Both the position numbers and the translations under genes were made by a program. The notes below the pieces were generated by a model that worked only from the letters and a program-made list of their open reading frames with translations, made no database searches and had not been told where the DNA came from. From assembly GCA_036504855.1 (NCBI GenBank), contig DASXUL010000002.1, forward strand, positions 54,557-118,556: DNA of 64,000 bases, given 5' to 3'. This stretch comes from DASXUL01 sp036504855. GTDB lineage: Bacteria; Armatimonadota; DTGP01; JAKQQT01. Within the stretch, counting starts at the first letter, position 1; every line of letters begins with the position of its first letter. Positions 34,542 to 41,167 of this stretch are shown here, one piece after another.

Positions 34542-36363
34542 CGGACTCTCCTAGCGCCACGAACATGCGCGCATAGCCGCCGTCCCGACGCACCAACTCC
34601 TCATGGCTGCCCGATTCCGTGATGCGCCCGTTCTCCATGAACACGATCCGATCCACCATCTTCACGGTGGCGAGCCGGTGGCTGATGAGGATGATGGTGC
34701 GGTCAGAGGCGGAGGCGAGCAGCCGTCGGAAGAAGGCGCGCTCCGCGTACGGGTCCATCGCGCTCGTCGGCTCATCGAGGAGGACAATCGGCGCCTCGCG
34801 CATCAGCGCCCGGGCCAGCGCCACCTTCTGCCACTGGCCAATACTGATCTGCTCTCCGTCATCGAACCACTTCCCCAACATCGAATCGTAGCCGTGCGGC
34901 AGCGATGAGAGAAAAGCGTCCGCGCCGCTCAAACGTGCGGCGCGCTCGATGCGTTCGCGGTTGGCTTCGGCCCGGACGTCCCCATACGCGATGTTCTCGC
35001 TGGCCGTGGTGTTGTAACACCCGTAGTCTTGGAACACCACCCCAACGAGCCGGCGCACGGAGTCTGGGTCCAGGTGTTGTGAGTCCACCCCGTCCCATCG
35101 GATCTCCCCCTCGGTGGGGTCGTAGAGACGGAGGAGCAGCTTGACCAGGGTCGTCTTGCCGCAGCCGTTGTGTCCCACGAGGGCCACCTTTTCGCCGGGG
35201 CGGATCGTCAGGCGAATGTCCGTAAGCACCTTGCGCTGGCTGTCCGGGTAGCGGAAGCCTACGCCGTCCAGGGTGAGGGCTTGCGCGAACGTGGCGCCGG
35301 CTCCGCCCGGGGCCGGGCGGGGCGCAGGCTCCAGGGCCATCAACTCATCCAGCGAAGTGAGGAAGAGGTTGTCGTCGTAGAGCCGCGCAATGCCGTCCGC
35401 CAGATCGTGCACGCCCGCCTGCCCTCTCATGAACGCCTGGTAGAACATGACCATCGCGCCCACAGACAGAGCGCCGCCTACGGCCTGATAGCCGATAAGC
35501 GCCAAAACGCCCACCAGTGGTACAAGCGAGACGACCTGCGCCTTCGCCTCGGCAATGGAGCGATCCACGGCCATCCGCGAGCGCTCCTTCCTCAGCTCGC
35601 TCCGGATGGCGGAGAACTGGCGGCCGAGGTAGGGACCCAACCCGAAGGCGCGCACTTCCTTGGCGTGCAGGTCCGTGGTCAACAGCCACGAAAGGTACAT
35701 GGAGCGGCGCTCGGCGGCGGTTTGTTTGCGCTGCCATGCGAAAACCCGCTCGCTGTGTCGAAACCGGATCCACAGCGAAGGCGCGGCGGCGGCGATGAGG
35801 AGAACGGTGAGCCCCCAGTGGAACGCCAGAAGGAGCACCCCCACCCCAATGAGCGAAATGGCGTTCTGGGCGATCTGCCCGAGGCTCTGAACCACGCCGG
35901 CGGGACGGTAGGGCGCCTGGCTTTGCGCGCGATGCAGGATGTCCTTCGCATGGGGGTCCTCGAAGAACGCGTAGTCCATCGCCATCGCCTTCTCGTGGAT
36001 GGCCTCCAGGACGCTGTCGGTGACGGCCTGCCCGGTGATCTCACGGGCCAGCGCGCCAGCAAGCCCCGCCACCGCGGACAACAGCACGCATCCGGCCGCC
36101 GCTCCGATCCAGATCAGGGCCTGACGGAAAGCTGCGTCCCGGCTGACGGCCATCCCCGCCGACGCCACCGCGTCGACGACGCGGCGGGTGGTGTATAGCA
36201 ACAAAACCGGCAGAAGGCCCTGAATGAGCGTAATGGCGATGCCGGCGGCGGCGCCGCGCGGGTGGCTGCGCCGCACCAGGGCGAGAGCCGGCCCCACGCG
36301 CAACCGGGCAAACCAGGCCGGGCCGGGCTCGGAATCAGATCGCCTATCGCTCGGTTGGCGCAT
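34534..36363 (-). CDS. ABC exporter (fused permease-ATPase) of the RiPP operon
   Basis: This 609-residue half transporter has six membrane helices in residues about 30-320 and an ATPase domain: Walker A VGHNGCGKTTLVKLLL, Q-loop VFQDYGCYNTT, and Walker B VLLDEPTSAMD. The signature loop reads ISIGQWQKVALARALM in place of the usual LSGGQ, and ISHRLATV is the switch His. It resembles the lasso-peptide D-type exporters and lacks a C39 peptidase domain, so leader removal must come from the B2-type protease. The long upstream frame is antisense; the ATG at 36363 is used because GAGG lies seven bases before it. It is eight bases from the kinase gene. Its cargo is probably the mature peptide. Confidence 0.92.
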   Translation of the reverse strand: MRQPSDRRSDSEPGPAWFARLRVGPALALVRRSHPRGAAAGIAITLIQGLLPVLLLYTTRRVVDAVASAGMAVSRDAAFRQALIWIGAAAGCVLLSAVAGLAGALAREITGQAVTDSVLEAIHEKAMAMDYAFFEDPHAKDILHRAQSQAPYRPAGVVQSLGQIAQNAISLIGVGVLLLAFHWGLTVLLIAAAAPSLWIRFRHSERVFAWQRKQTAAERRSMYLSWLLTTDLHAKEVRAFGLGPYLGRQFSAIRSELRKERSRMAVDRSIAEAKAQVVSLVPLVGVLALIGYQAVGGALSVGAMVMFYQAFMRGQAGVHDLADGIARLYDDNLFLTSLDELMALEPAPRPAPGGAGATFAQALTLDGVGFRYPDSQRKVLTDIRLTIRPGEKVALVGHNGCGKTTLVKLLLRLYDPTEGEIRWDGVDSQHLDPDSVRRLVGVVFQDYGCYNTTASENIAYGDVRAEANRERIERAARLSGADAFLSSLPHGYDSMLGKWFDDGEQISIGQWQKVALARALMREAPIVLLDEPTSAMDPYAERAFFRRLLASASDRTIILISHRLATVKMVDRIVFMENGRITESGSHEELVRRDGGYARMFVALGESDA

Positions 36364-36371
36364 GGGCGGCC

Positions 36372-37331
36372 TCAATCCGGCGTCAGCGGGTCGATGACCT
36401 TCGGCAGTTCCAGCACGTCCTCGCCGAGGAACAGGCGGTATCCACGCGTCTGGCGCGCCAGATCGGCCAGCAGGTGGAAGTGCGCGGTTGCCACGCTGCG
36501 ATCCAGCACCCGGAACCCGTTGGGCAGCAACTCCTCCATCACGCGCGCCGGGCTCATCGGCTCCACGTAGCTGGTGGACCACTGGATGACCTGTGGAAAC
36601 AGGACCACGCGCGGCACGCACGTTTCGGCCCAAGCCGCTCCGTATACGTCCTCCAGCCGGAACAACCACTTGCGTTCGCCGGGCGTTAGCGGCGCGTTGG
36701 CCGCCTGTAACTCGGGGATCATGCGACGGGTGTCATCGGTGACCTGGATCGGCTCCGGGAAGGAGCGAGCGTGGATGAGTCCGTCCTTTGCTTCCAGGAA
36801 CGGGTGGTCGTCGGCCACGCACCGGTAACCGGACCGGATGAGGGAGAGGCACGATGTGGTTTTGCCCCGGCCGCTGGCCCCGGAGATCAGGATGCCGTGC
36901 CCGCGCCGTTCCAGCGTGGCGGCGTGGAGGGTGAACTTGCCGCGCCGCTTCATCATCTCCACGAGCGCGAAATGCAGGCAGTAGAGCGCGTCTTCCTCGT
37001 TGCCGGAATCCACAAGTTGCACCACAGATGCGCCGCCATTGCGGGGGATCCGCACGGCGCCTGCCTCGTGGAACCGTACCGTGTGCCCAGCGTCGTCTTC
37101 GTAGACGGCCCAGCCGCCGGCGCCGGCGCCGTTCTGGCACAGCGGTATCGCCGAAGGCGGGGCCTCCGGCAGACCGTCTGGCGCCGTCCTCACCGTGATC
37201 TTCACGCTGTCCGGGCTTGCCGCGGCTTGCGCCGGGAAGTAGCCGAGGAGTTGCCGGACGATAGACGATGAGTGAACGTCGTCGGCTTGCACCGAGAGCG
37301 CGGCGCCGTGCACGTCGTAATGAAGGTTCAT
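36372..37331 (-). CDS. HPr-kinase-like peptide kinase of the RiPP operon
   Basis: This 319-residue protein has the HPr kinase/phosphorylase-like P-loop fold: GILISGASGRGKTTSCLSLIRSGY near residue 150, then CVADDHPFLEAKDG with the acidic pair of the family. Enzymes of this group in lasso clusters such as paeninodin phosphorylate Ser residues of the precursor; here the core offers six Ser/Thr. The ATG at 37331 is used; the longer frame starts at TTG 37391 within a hairpin-rich spacer. No strong ribosome site is visible, so expression may be lower than that of the precursor. A 145-base gap separates it from the precursor gene. Bona fide HPr regulation is unlikely given the neighbours. Confidence 0.85.
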   Translation of the reverse strand: MNLHYDVHGAALSVQADDVHSSSIVRQLLGYFPAQAAASPDSVKITVRTAPDGLPEAPPSAIPLCQNGAGAGGWAVYEDDAGHTVRFHEAGAVRIPRNGGASVVQLVDSGNEEDALYCLHFALVEMMKRRGKFTLHAATLERRGHGILISGASGRGKTTSCLSLIRSGYRCVADDHPFLEAKDGLIHARSFPEPIQVTDDTRRMIPELQAANAPLTPGERKWLFRLEDVYGAAWAETCVPRVVLFPQVIQWSTSYVEPMSPARVMEELLPNGFRVLDRSVATAHFHLLADLARQTRGYRLFLGEDVLELPKVIDPLTPD

Positions 37332-37439
37332 GCGGGTGTGAGCCTGTGTGGGTGTGAAAGGGAAGGCGCCTTCCGGGCGGCGCTGGCGCAATCGCGCTTC
37401 GGGCCGCCACGGAAGGCAAGCGCATGGCTAACAGAGGCC

Positions 37440-37466
37440 TCACCGGGGCCATGCTTATCCCGGTGA
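37440..37466 (-). terminator. Hairpin after the precursor gene, possible attenuator
   Basis: Eight perfect base pairs (37440-37447 with 37459-37466) surround an 11-base loop. In transcript order this hairpin begins 10 bases after the precursor stop. A perfect 14-base palindrome, 37472-37485, lies over the stop codon itself. Further on, 37362-37375 can pair with 37409-37423 with a one-base bulge. No T-run follows, so partial termination or 3'-end stabilisation of the precursor message is more likely than full termination. Confidence 0.55.
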
Positions 37467-37476
37467 AGCGGGCCGG

Positions 37477-37626
37477 CTAGCCGGCTTCCTTGTTTTCGGA
37501 GCCGGTGCCTTCGCCTTCGCTCTCTTTGTTCTCGGAACCGGTCCCGTGGTGAGACCGATCCTGAGTGATGTCCTGGAACACGCCATGCTTGGTTAGCACG
37601 GGCTCACCGTAGATTCTCTTGTCCAT
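37477..37626 (-). CDS. RiPP precursor peptide with lasso-type leader and repeated Ser/Thr/Glu/Lys core
   Basis: This 49-residue peptide is too short for routine gene calling. The ATG directly abuts the TAG stop of the PqqD-fusion gene, and GAAAGGA lies nine bases upstream. The leader carries the lasso recognition motif YxxPxLxxxGxFxxxT at Tyr6, Pro9, Leu11, Gly15, Phe17 and Thr21. If the Thr at position -2 rule holds, the core is residues 23-49. It has no Cys and no hydrophobic or aromatic residue. It contains the 8-mer GTGSENKE twice (28-35 and 40-47, period 12), giving seven Asp/Glu, six Ser/Thr and two Lys. No Asp/Glu falls at core position 7-9 as a lasso ring needs, unless the cut is shifted by one or two residues. 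The composition suits side-chain ester or amide links made by the ATP-grasp enzymes. Confidence 0.88.
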   Translation of the reverse strand: MDKRIYGEPVLTKHGVFQDITQDRSHHGTGSENKESEGEGTGSENKEAG

Positions 37627-38097
37627 CTAGTTGGTCCTTTCAACTACAAGACCTTCTTGTAGGAACTGAGCCAATAGCGCTCGGAGATCCTCGCGAACCA
37701 CTCCTTCCGGAGCGTCGAAGACGTTGCAGACTTCGGCGAGGACTTGCTCCGCGCGCTTGTGGCCGTCGCAGAGTTTCCAGAACTCGGCGGCCGCCGAGTT
37801 GAGAGAATAGCAGGCCGTAGCGCCAAGGTGAAGCAGCACGCATTCATCTTCGAAGGCCGTCCAAACAACATCTGAACTGCGCTCGAAAATGCACGGCCAA
37901 GGGTTTGTCAGGGACCGGGAGCCGGCCTCGAGGAGGCCGGCACGCTTCCATTCCGCCAGGACCTGCCGCGCTTGCCGCTCAATCTCCGCGTGCGACGCGT
38001 CGGGATCGAGCGGGGCGCTGGTCTGGAGAAACGGCCGCGCTTCCGGTCGGAGGTCTGCCGGGATGAAGAGTTCCTTGTTTGCGGTGTCCCGCGACAT
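37627..38097 (-). CDS. PqqD-like RiPP recognition element with an N-terminal extension
   Basis: This 156-residue protein has a C-terminal half (from about residue 65) that is PqqD-like: VVWTAFEDECVLLHLGATACYSLNSAAAEFWKLCDGHKRAEQVLAEV, then VREDLRALLAQFLQEGLVV. PqqD/RRE domains bind the leader peptide and present it to the modifying enzymes. The N-terminal 60 residues (PADLRPEARPFLQTSAPLDPDASHAEIERQARQVLAEWKRAGLL) are a second, helical piece. The ATG at 38097 is chosen over 38118 because AAGGAG lies eight to nine bases upstream; the frame beyond is antisense. The stop codon abuts the precursor start, so the two are translationally coupled. It is the second PqqD-type protein of the operon. Confidence 0.85.
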   Translation of the reverse strand: MSRDTANKELFIPADLRPEARPFLQTSAPLDPDASHAEIERQARQVLAEWKRAGLLEAGSRSLTNPWPCIFERSSDVVWTAFEDECVLLHLGATACYSLNSAAAEFWKLCDGHKRAEQVLAEVCNVFDAPEGVVREDLRALLAQFLQEGLVVERTN

Positions 38098-38110
38098 AAG
38101 CGCCAACTCC

Positions 38111-38986
38111 TTATGCATCCCCGCAGAGCAGGTCCGCCACGGCGTCTCCGATCCGCTGGCCGGAGGTGTTCTCGAAGAACGTGAACCCGGGCATCGGGTT
38201 CGCCTCCCAGCAATAACAGCGGCCGTCCGGGTCGCGGCGCAGGTCGATTCCCGCCAACCGCAGCCCCAGCTCCGCGGAAAGGCGGAGACACCGTTCGGCG
38301 ATTTCATCTGGCAGACTCACCGCCCGCATTCGGCGCGGCGTCCGCTCACGTTCGGCGTAGCGATAGTCCATGGCGCCCGAAGTGATCTCGGTGGCGAAAA
38401 CGCGATGCCCAACCGTGTGCACCCGGGTTTCCACCCCCGCCACGAACTCCTGAAACTGAGTGGGCCCGTTCCGCAGCAGCGGCAGGCGCTCCAGGTCTTC
38501 CTCACGCACTCCGCGGACGATAGACATCTGGTCGCTAACCGACTTTCGGACCACGCGCCCGCCGCACTCCTCCCAGAAGCGCCTGGCCTCTTCGGGATCG
38601 TTCGTCACCAGAGTCTTCGGCACGGAAAACCCGCTGCGCTGAATGGCCGCCTGTTGGAACGGCTTGCTGCTGTTCGATGCGAAGGCCGACACCGGATTCA
38701 CAAAGTCGATGGGCAGGCTCTCCGCCATCGCCAGGATCACGTCGTACGGTTCCGCCTGCCGGACATAGGCGGACCGGACGTCCTCCACGTTCACGCGGCG
38801 CGATCCGTTCCGGATCCACCCTTCCAGACATCCCCCGCTGATCGACCAGTTCACCTCGAACTGACGGCGATCTTGCCGCAGGTCGACCAGCATGAAGTCG
38901 GCGCCGCGGGAAATGAGGCGCATGCAGATATAGGCGGTCACGGGGTCGCTCAGCGGCCCCAACACAAGAACGACGCCGCTTTGCAT
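38111..38986 (-). CDS. ATP-grasp peptide ligase A of the RiPP operon (RimK/MvdC-D-like)
   Basis: This 291-residue ATP-grasp protein is of the RimK/graspetide ligase type. NPVSAFASNSSKPFQQAAIQRSGFSVPKTLVTNDPEEARRF matches the start of the ATP-grasp domain in these ligases. RVVRKSVSDQ gives the nucleotide-binding lysine region, QFQEFVAGVETRVHTVG the hinge, AGIDLRRDPDGRCYCWEANPMPGFTFFE the Mg-binding DLR and ExN motifs, and GQRIGDAVADLL the typical C-terminal helix. The start is ATG at 38986, overlapping the upstream stop as TGATG; a TTG directly before it is the alternative. Such enzymes activate side-chain carboxylates and form omega-ester or amide bonds to Ser, Thr or Lys. It replaces the missing lasso cyclase. 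Confidence 0.85.
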   Translation of the reverse strand: MQSGVVLVLGPLSDPVTAYICMRLISRGADFMLVDLRQDRRQFEVNWSISGGCLEGWIRNGSRRVNVEDVRSAYVRQAEPYDVILAMAESLPIDFVNPVSAFASNSSKPFQQAAIQRSGFSVPKTLVTNDPEEARRFWEECGGRVVRKSVSDQMSIVRGVREEDLERLPLLRNGPTQFQEFVAGVETRVHTVGHRVFATEITSGAMDYRYAERERTPRRMRAVSLPDEIAERCLRLSAELGLRLAGIDLRRDPDGRCYCWEANPMPGFTFFENTSGQRIGDAVADLLCGDA

Positions 38987-39870
38987 CAATCTGCCCCCCC
39001 CAGCAGGTTGGCCAGTTTGCTGACGACCTCGCCTTTCATACCCGCCTCACACTTCGAGGGATCGGGGTAGGCGTTGATGTCCATCAGAGTGCAGCGGTCC
39101 GCGCTCATAGACAGCTGCAGGTGGGCAAACTCGAGGCCCAAACGGGCGCACAACCCCGCGCACGATGCAAGAAGCGGCTGATCCAGTTCTGTTGGTGAAA
39201 TCTGATCGCCGTTCGAGAGGCCGGCGGCCACCTCGCCGCCGACCACGAAGGCGTCTACGGCCATCCCGTGCGGACGGCGGGTGAGGCAGACGGTGGCGTC
39301 GGCGAATTGGCCTTGGAGCCATGTCTCGCCGGCCTCGCCAGGCGGAACCGGCTGCGGCGGGTCGCCGGTGACCGCGCTCGCCCATGCCTCGCCATCCCAT
39401 TCCCGCAACGTGACAACCGCACGCTCCACGCTCGTCGCGTACAGCACTTCGGGGAGGGCGAATCCGGCTGCGCTCACCGCTTCTATGTTCTCACGCAAGC
39501 GGAACATGGGGCGGAAGAAGCGCCCCGGAACGGGCCGGTTCACCACTCGCCCCGGCAGCGCGTTGAGCATTCCGAGGAGCACCGCTTCCATCTCGAAGGC
39601 GGCATACCGGCGGTCCTTCTCGGTGAGATCCGGATCTGTAGCCACCGGAGCCGGGGCGCGGGCGAACACGCCGCGTACTTCGGACATCCGGGCGCGGCAT
39701 CCGTCCACTTCCAGGAAGCTGCCGGCGGCGTCACCGGGGCGCCAACCGAAAGTCAGCCGGCTCAGCACGTCGTCCTCATGCAAATGCCAGACAGGGACGC
39801 GCCGGGCGCGGCATTCCTCAGCGAGCAGCGTCGCGCAGACATCTTCATGCGTTGACAGGATCAGTATCAA
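38986..39870 (-). CDS. ATP-grasp-like ligase B of the RiPP operon (diverged)
   Basis: This 294-residue protein is a second, more diverged ATP-grasp relative. The N-terminal MILILSTHEDVCATLLAEECRARRVPVWHLHEDDVL is the pre-ATP-grasp fold, VVNRPVPGRFFRPMFRLRENIEAVSAAGFALPEVLYATS opens the ATP-grasp domain, and CTLMDINAYPDPSKCEAGMKGEVVSKLANLL provides a DxN in place of ExN at the metal site. The lysine/glycine-rich nucleotide loop is weak, so activity could be altered, or it may act as a partner subunit to ligase A. The start is TTG at 39870 with GGAG ten bases upstream. It follows the leader peptidase gene by 16 bases. Paired ATP-grasp ligases occur in microviridin-type clusters. Confidence 0.78.
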   Translation of the reverse strand: MILILSTHEDVCATLLAEECRARRVPVWHLHEDDVLSRLTFGWRPGDAAGSFLEVDGCRARMSEVRGVFARAPAPVATDPDLTEKDRRYAAFEMEAVLLGMLNALPGRVVNRPVPGRFFRPMFRLRENIEAVSAAGFALPEVLYATSVERAVVTLREWDGEAWASAVTGDPPQPVPPGEAGETWLQGQFADATVCLTRRPHGMAVDAFVVGGEVAAGLSNGDQISPTELDQPLLASCAGLCARLGLEFAHLQLSMSADRCTLMDINAYPDPSKCEAGMKGEVVSKLANLLGGAD

Positions 39871-39886
39871 AAGGCTTAACTCCGGA

Positions 39887-40330
39887 TCAGCCGGCGGCAG
39901 GCGGGTTCTCCCGCGTTCTCAACAACGGCGCATAGGCGGGCAAATCCACATTCCCGCCGGCCACCACTTTCCCCAAACTCTCCACCCAGATGTGCGCGCG
40001 CGGGGCGCCTCCATCTCCTGGCATCACGCCAACCCGCGCCACGTACGGCAACCGCGCCGTGCGCAGGAGGAAGCACGCCGCCAACGCCTGGGGCACGCAG
40101 GACGCGCCCGCCTTTGCGCCGGCCGCGGAGATCGCCCACGCGATGCGCTGCGTCCGCTCCACGCTGTTCGGATCGACGCGACCCGCTTTCGCCGCGCCGC
40201 CCTCAAGCGCGCGCCAGAGAAAACGGAACGGAAGAACCCGCGCCGCGACCTTTGCAGTAAGCACGGCTCCATATGCGACGCAGAGGATTCGCCGGTCCCG
40301 AGAGCCCAGTCGAAGGAACTCACGAGCCAT
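39887..40330 (-). CDS. Lasso-type B2 leader peptidase (transglutaminase-like)
   Basis: This 147-residue cysteine peptidase is of the lasso-peptide B2 family, which removes the leader after recognition by a PqqD-like partner. The transglutaminase-like catalytic residues are visible: Cys78 in GASCVPQALAACFLLRT, His113 in PRAHIWVESLG and Asp129 in GGNVDLPAYAPLL. The N-terminal half (SRDRRILCVAYGAVLTAKVAARVLPFRFLWRAL) is the typical B2 helix region. The ATG at 40330 has AGGGA about five bases upstream and overlaps the PqqD stop by 11 bases, as expected for a B1-B2 pair. Length matches the family. This gene and the leader motif are the strongest links to lasso biosynthesis. Confidence 0.92.
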   Translation of the reverse strand: MAREFLRLGSRDRRILCVAYGAVLTAKVAARVLPFRFLWRALEGGAAKAGRVDPNSVERTQRIAWAISAAGAKAGASCVPQALAACFLLRTARLPYVARVGVMPGDGGAPRAHIWVESLGKVVAGGNVDLPAYAPLLRTRENPPAAG

Positions 40331-40619
40331 CGATGTCCCTTGTCTCCATCAGCCCCTGAGCGAGCATCGAATCCAGGAACCGGATCAGATCCTGCCGGCA
40401 ACGCTGGGTGTCGATATCGTACTCGGCCATGACGGCGCGCACAAGATCGTCCAGCGATCGTGGCGTCTGCAATTCGTTCCAGATGAACTCGCCCACATCC
40501 GAAACGCTGAAATATGAGCCGCTTCGCTGGTCCAGGATAACGGTCTCGCCGCCAACCGCGGCGGAAACGCCGCAACTGGATCGGCGAAATTGGGTTACAT
40601 CTGTTATACCGGGAGTCAA
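40320..40619 (-). CDS. PqqD-like RiPP recognition element (lasso B1-type)
   Basis: This 99-residue PqqD-family protein has ETVILDQRSGSYFSVSDVGEFIWNELQTPRSLDDLVRAVMAEYDIDTQRCRQDLIRFLDSMLAQGLM. It shows the three-stranded sheet plus winged-helix pattern that binds the YxxPxLxxxG leader. It is the first gene of the RiPP operon. The start is TTG at 40619, supported by AAGGAGG four bases upstream, with the sigma-54 promoter about 130 bases further up. It overlaps the B2 peptidase gene by 11 bases. With the second PqqD domain at 37.6 kb the operon has two recognition elements, perhaps one for the peptidase and one for the ATP-grasp ligases. Confidence 0.9.
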   Translation of the reverse strand: MTPGITDVTQFRRSSCGVSAAVGGETVILDQRSGSYFSVSDVGEFIWNELQTPRSLDDLVRAVMAEYDIDTQRCRQDLIRFLDSMLAQGLMETRDIDGS

Positions 40620-40748
40620 GGCGCCTCCTTGCCGTTCAGTCGTTCAGTCACTGATATATCAACCGGCGGGCCGCCCGACAGTTCCAAGCCAACGAGCGAC
40701 CAGTTTAGCGGTCAAGCATGCGCCGACGTTGCGGCTGATGCACGGAGA

Positions 40749-40766
40749 GTGCAACTTACGTGCCAA
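40749..40766 (-). promoter_or_regulatory. Sigma-54 -24/-12 promoter of the RiPP operon
   Basis: On the minus strand the site is TTGGCACGTAAGTTGCAC, a perfect match to TGGCACG-N4-TTGCA. The -12 GC lies about 130 bases before the TTG start of the first RiPP gene. Between them two tandem copies of ACTGAACG (about 40634-40649) sit in the leader. Confidence 0.78.
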
Positions 40767-40828
40767 AAACGGGCGTGAGGGCCTCCACGGATGGACCAGG
40801 GAGGGGGAACCGCAGGCGTGACTTGGGG

Positions 40829-40837
40829 TGTTATAAT
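40829..40837 (+). promoter_or_regulatory. Extended -10 sigma-70-type promoter of the small membrane protein gene
   Basis: TGTTATAAT has an ideal TATAAT hexamer with the TGn extension. No good -35 box is visible 17 bases upstream, as is usual for extended -10 promoters. The start codon of the small membrane protein is 58 bases downstream. The site is back-to-back with the sigma-54 promoter of the RiPP operon. Confidence 0.6.
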
Positions 40838-40894
40838 CGCATCTACAGAACGCGTTGGGTCTTGCGCGCGAGGGGTTCGTGGGAGGTGGTCCAG

Positions 40895-41167
40895 ATGGCT
40901 CCTATGGCGGTAGCGGTCTGCGTGGGGGCGGCTTTGGTGCACGTGGCTTTCGTGCGACGAGGGTTCCCGCCCACTGCGCTCTTGGCGACGGCGCTGGCGG
41001 TGGGCATCGCCGGCTCCGCGCTTGCGGCTTGGGGATTAGCAGTGGTCGCCGTTCGGGCAGGAGCGGGATGGATTCTGTGCGCCCTGGCGGTGGCAGGCAT
41101 CCTGGCGGCGCTTGGTCAGTATGGGGCGCGAGTTGGCTGCGGGATGGTGAGGAGGCGGCTTCAGTAG
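40895..41167 (+). CDS. Small hydrophobic membrane protein, unknown function
   Basis: This 90-residue protein is almost wholly membrane helix: PMAVAVCVGAALVHVAFV, then PPTALLATALAVGIAGSALAAWGLAVVAV, then GWILCALAVAGILAALG, ending in a basic tail VRRRLQ. Three helices with a short positively charged loop are visible. The frame is open from 40760, but the ATG at 40895 is preferred because GGGAGGTGG lies upstream and the charged N-terminal part does not look coding. An extended -10 promoter precedes it. I do not recognise the family. It lies beside the RiPP operon but is divergent from it, so a role in self-protection is possible only as speculation. It converges on the sugar transferase with a 7-base overlap. 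Confidence 0.65.
   Translation: MAPMAVAVCVGAALVHVAFVRRGFPPTALLATALAVGIAGSALAAWGLAVVAVRAGAGWILCALAVAGILAALGQYGARVGCGMVRRRLQ

Noticed and set aside
36372..37331. HPr kinase of carbon catabolite control
   Set aside because: No HPr or PTS gene is nearby, the N-terminal domain differs, and the gene lies inside a RiPP operon where peptide kinases of this fold are known.
37477..37626. Classical lasso peptide
   Set aside because: The leader fits, but no cyclase is present in the window, and with the Thr -2 rule there is no Asp/Glu at core positions 7-9. The core is also too polar and repeated. Kept as lasso-related rather than lasso.
38986..39010. Run of eight C near the ATP-grasp overlap as a phase-variation tract
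   Set aside because: It is short, lies at the very 3' end of ligase B, and slippage would alter only the last residues and the start of ligase A. Possible but not supported.
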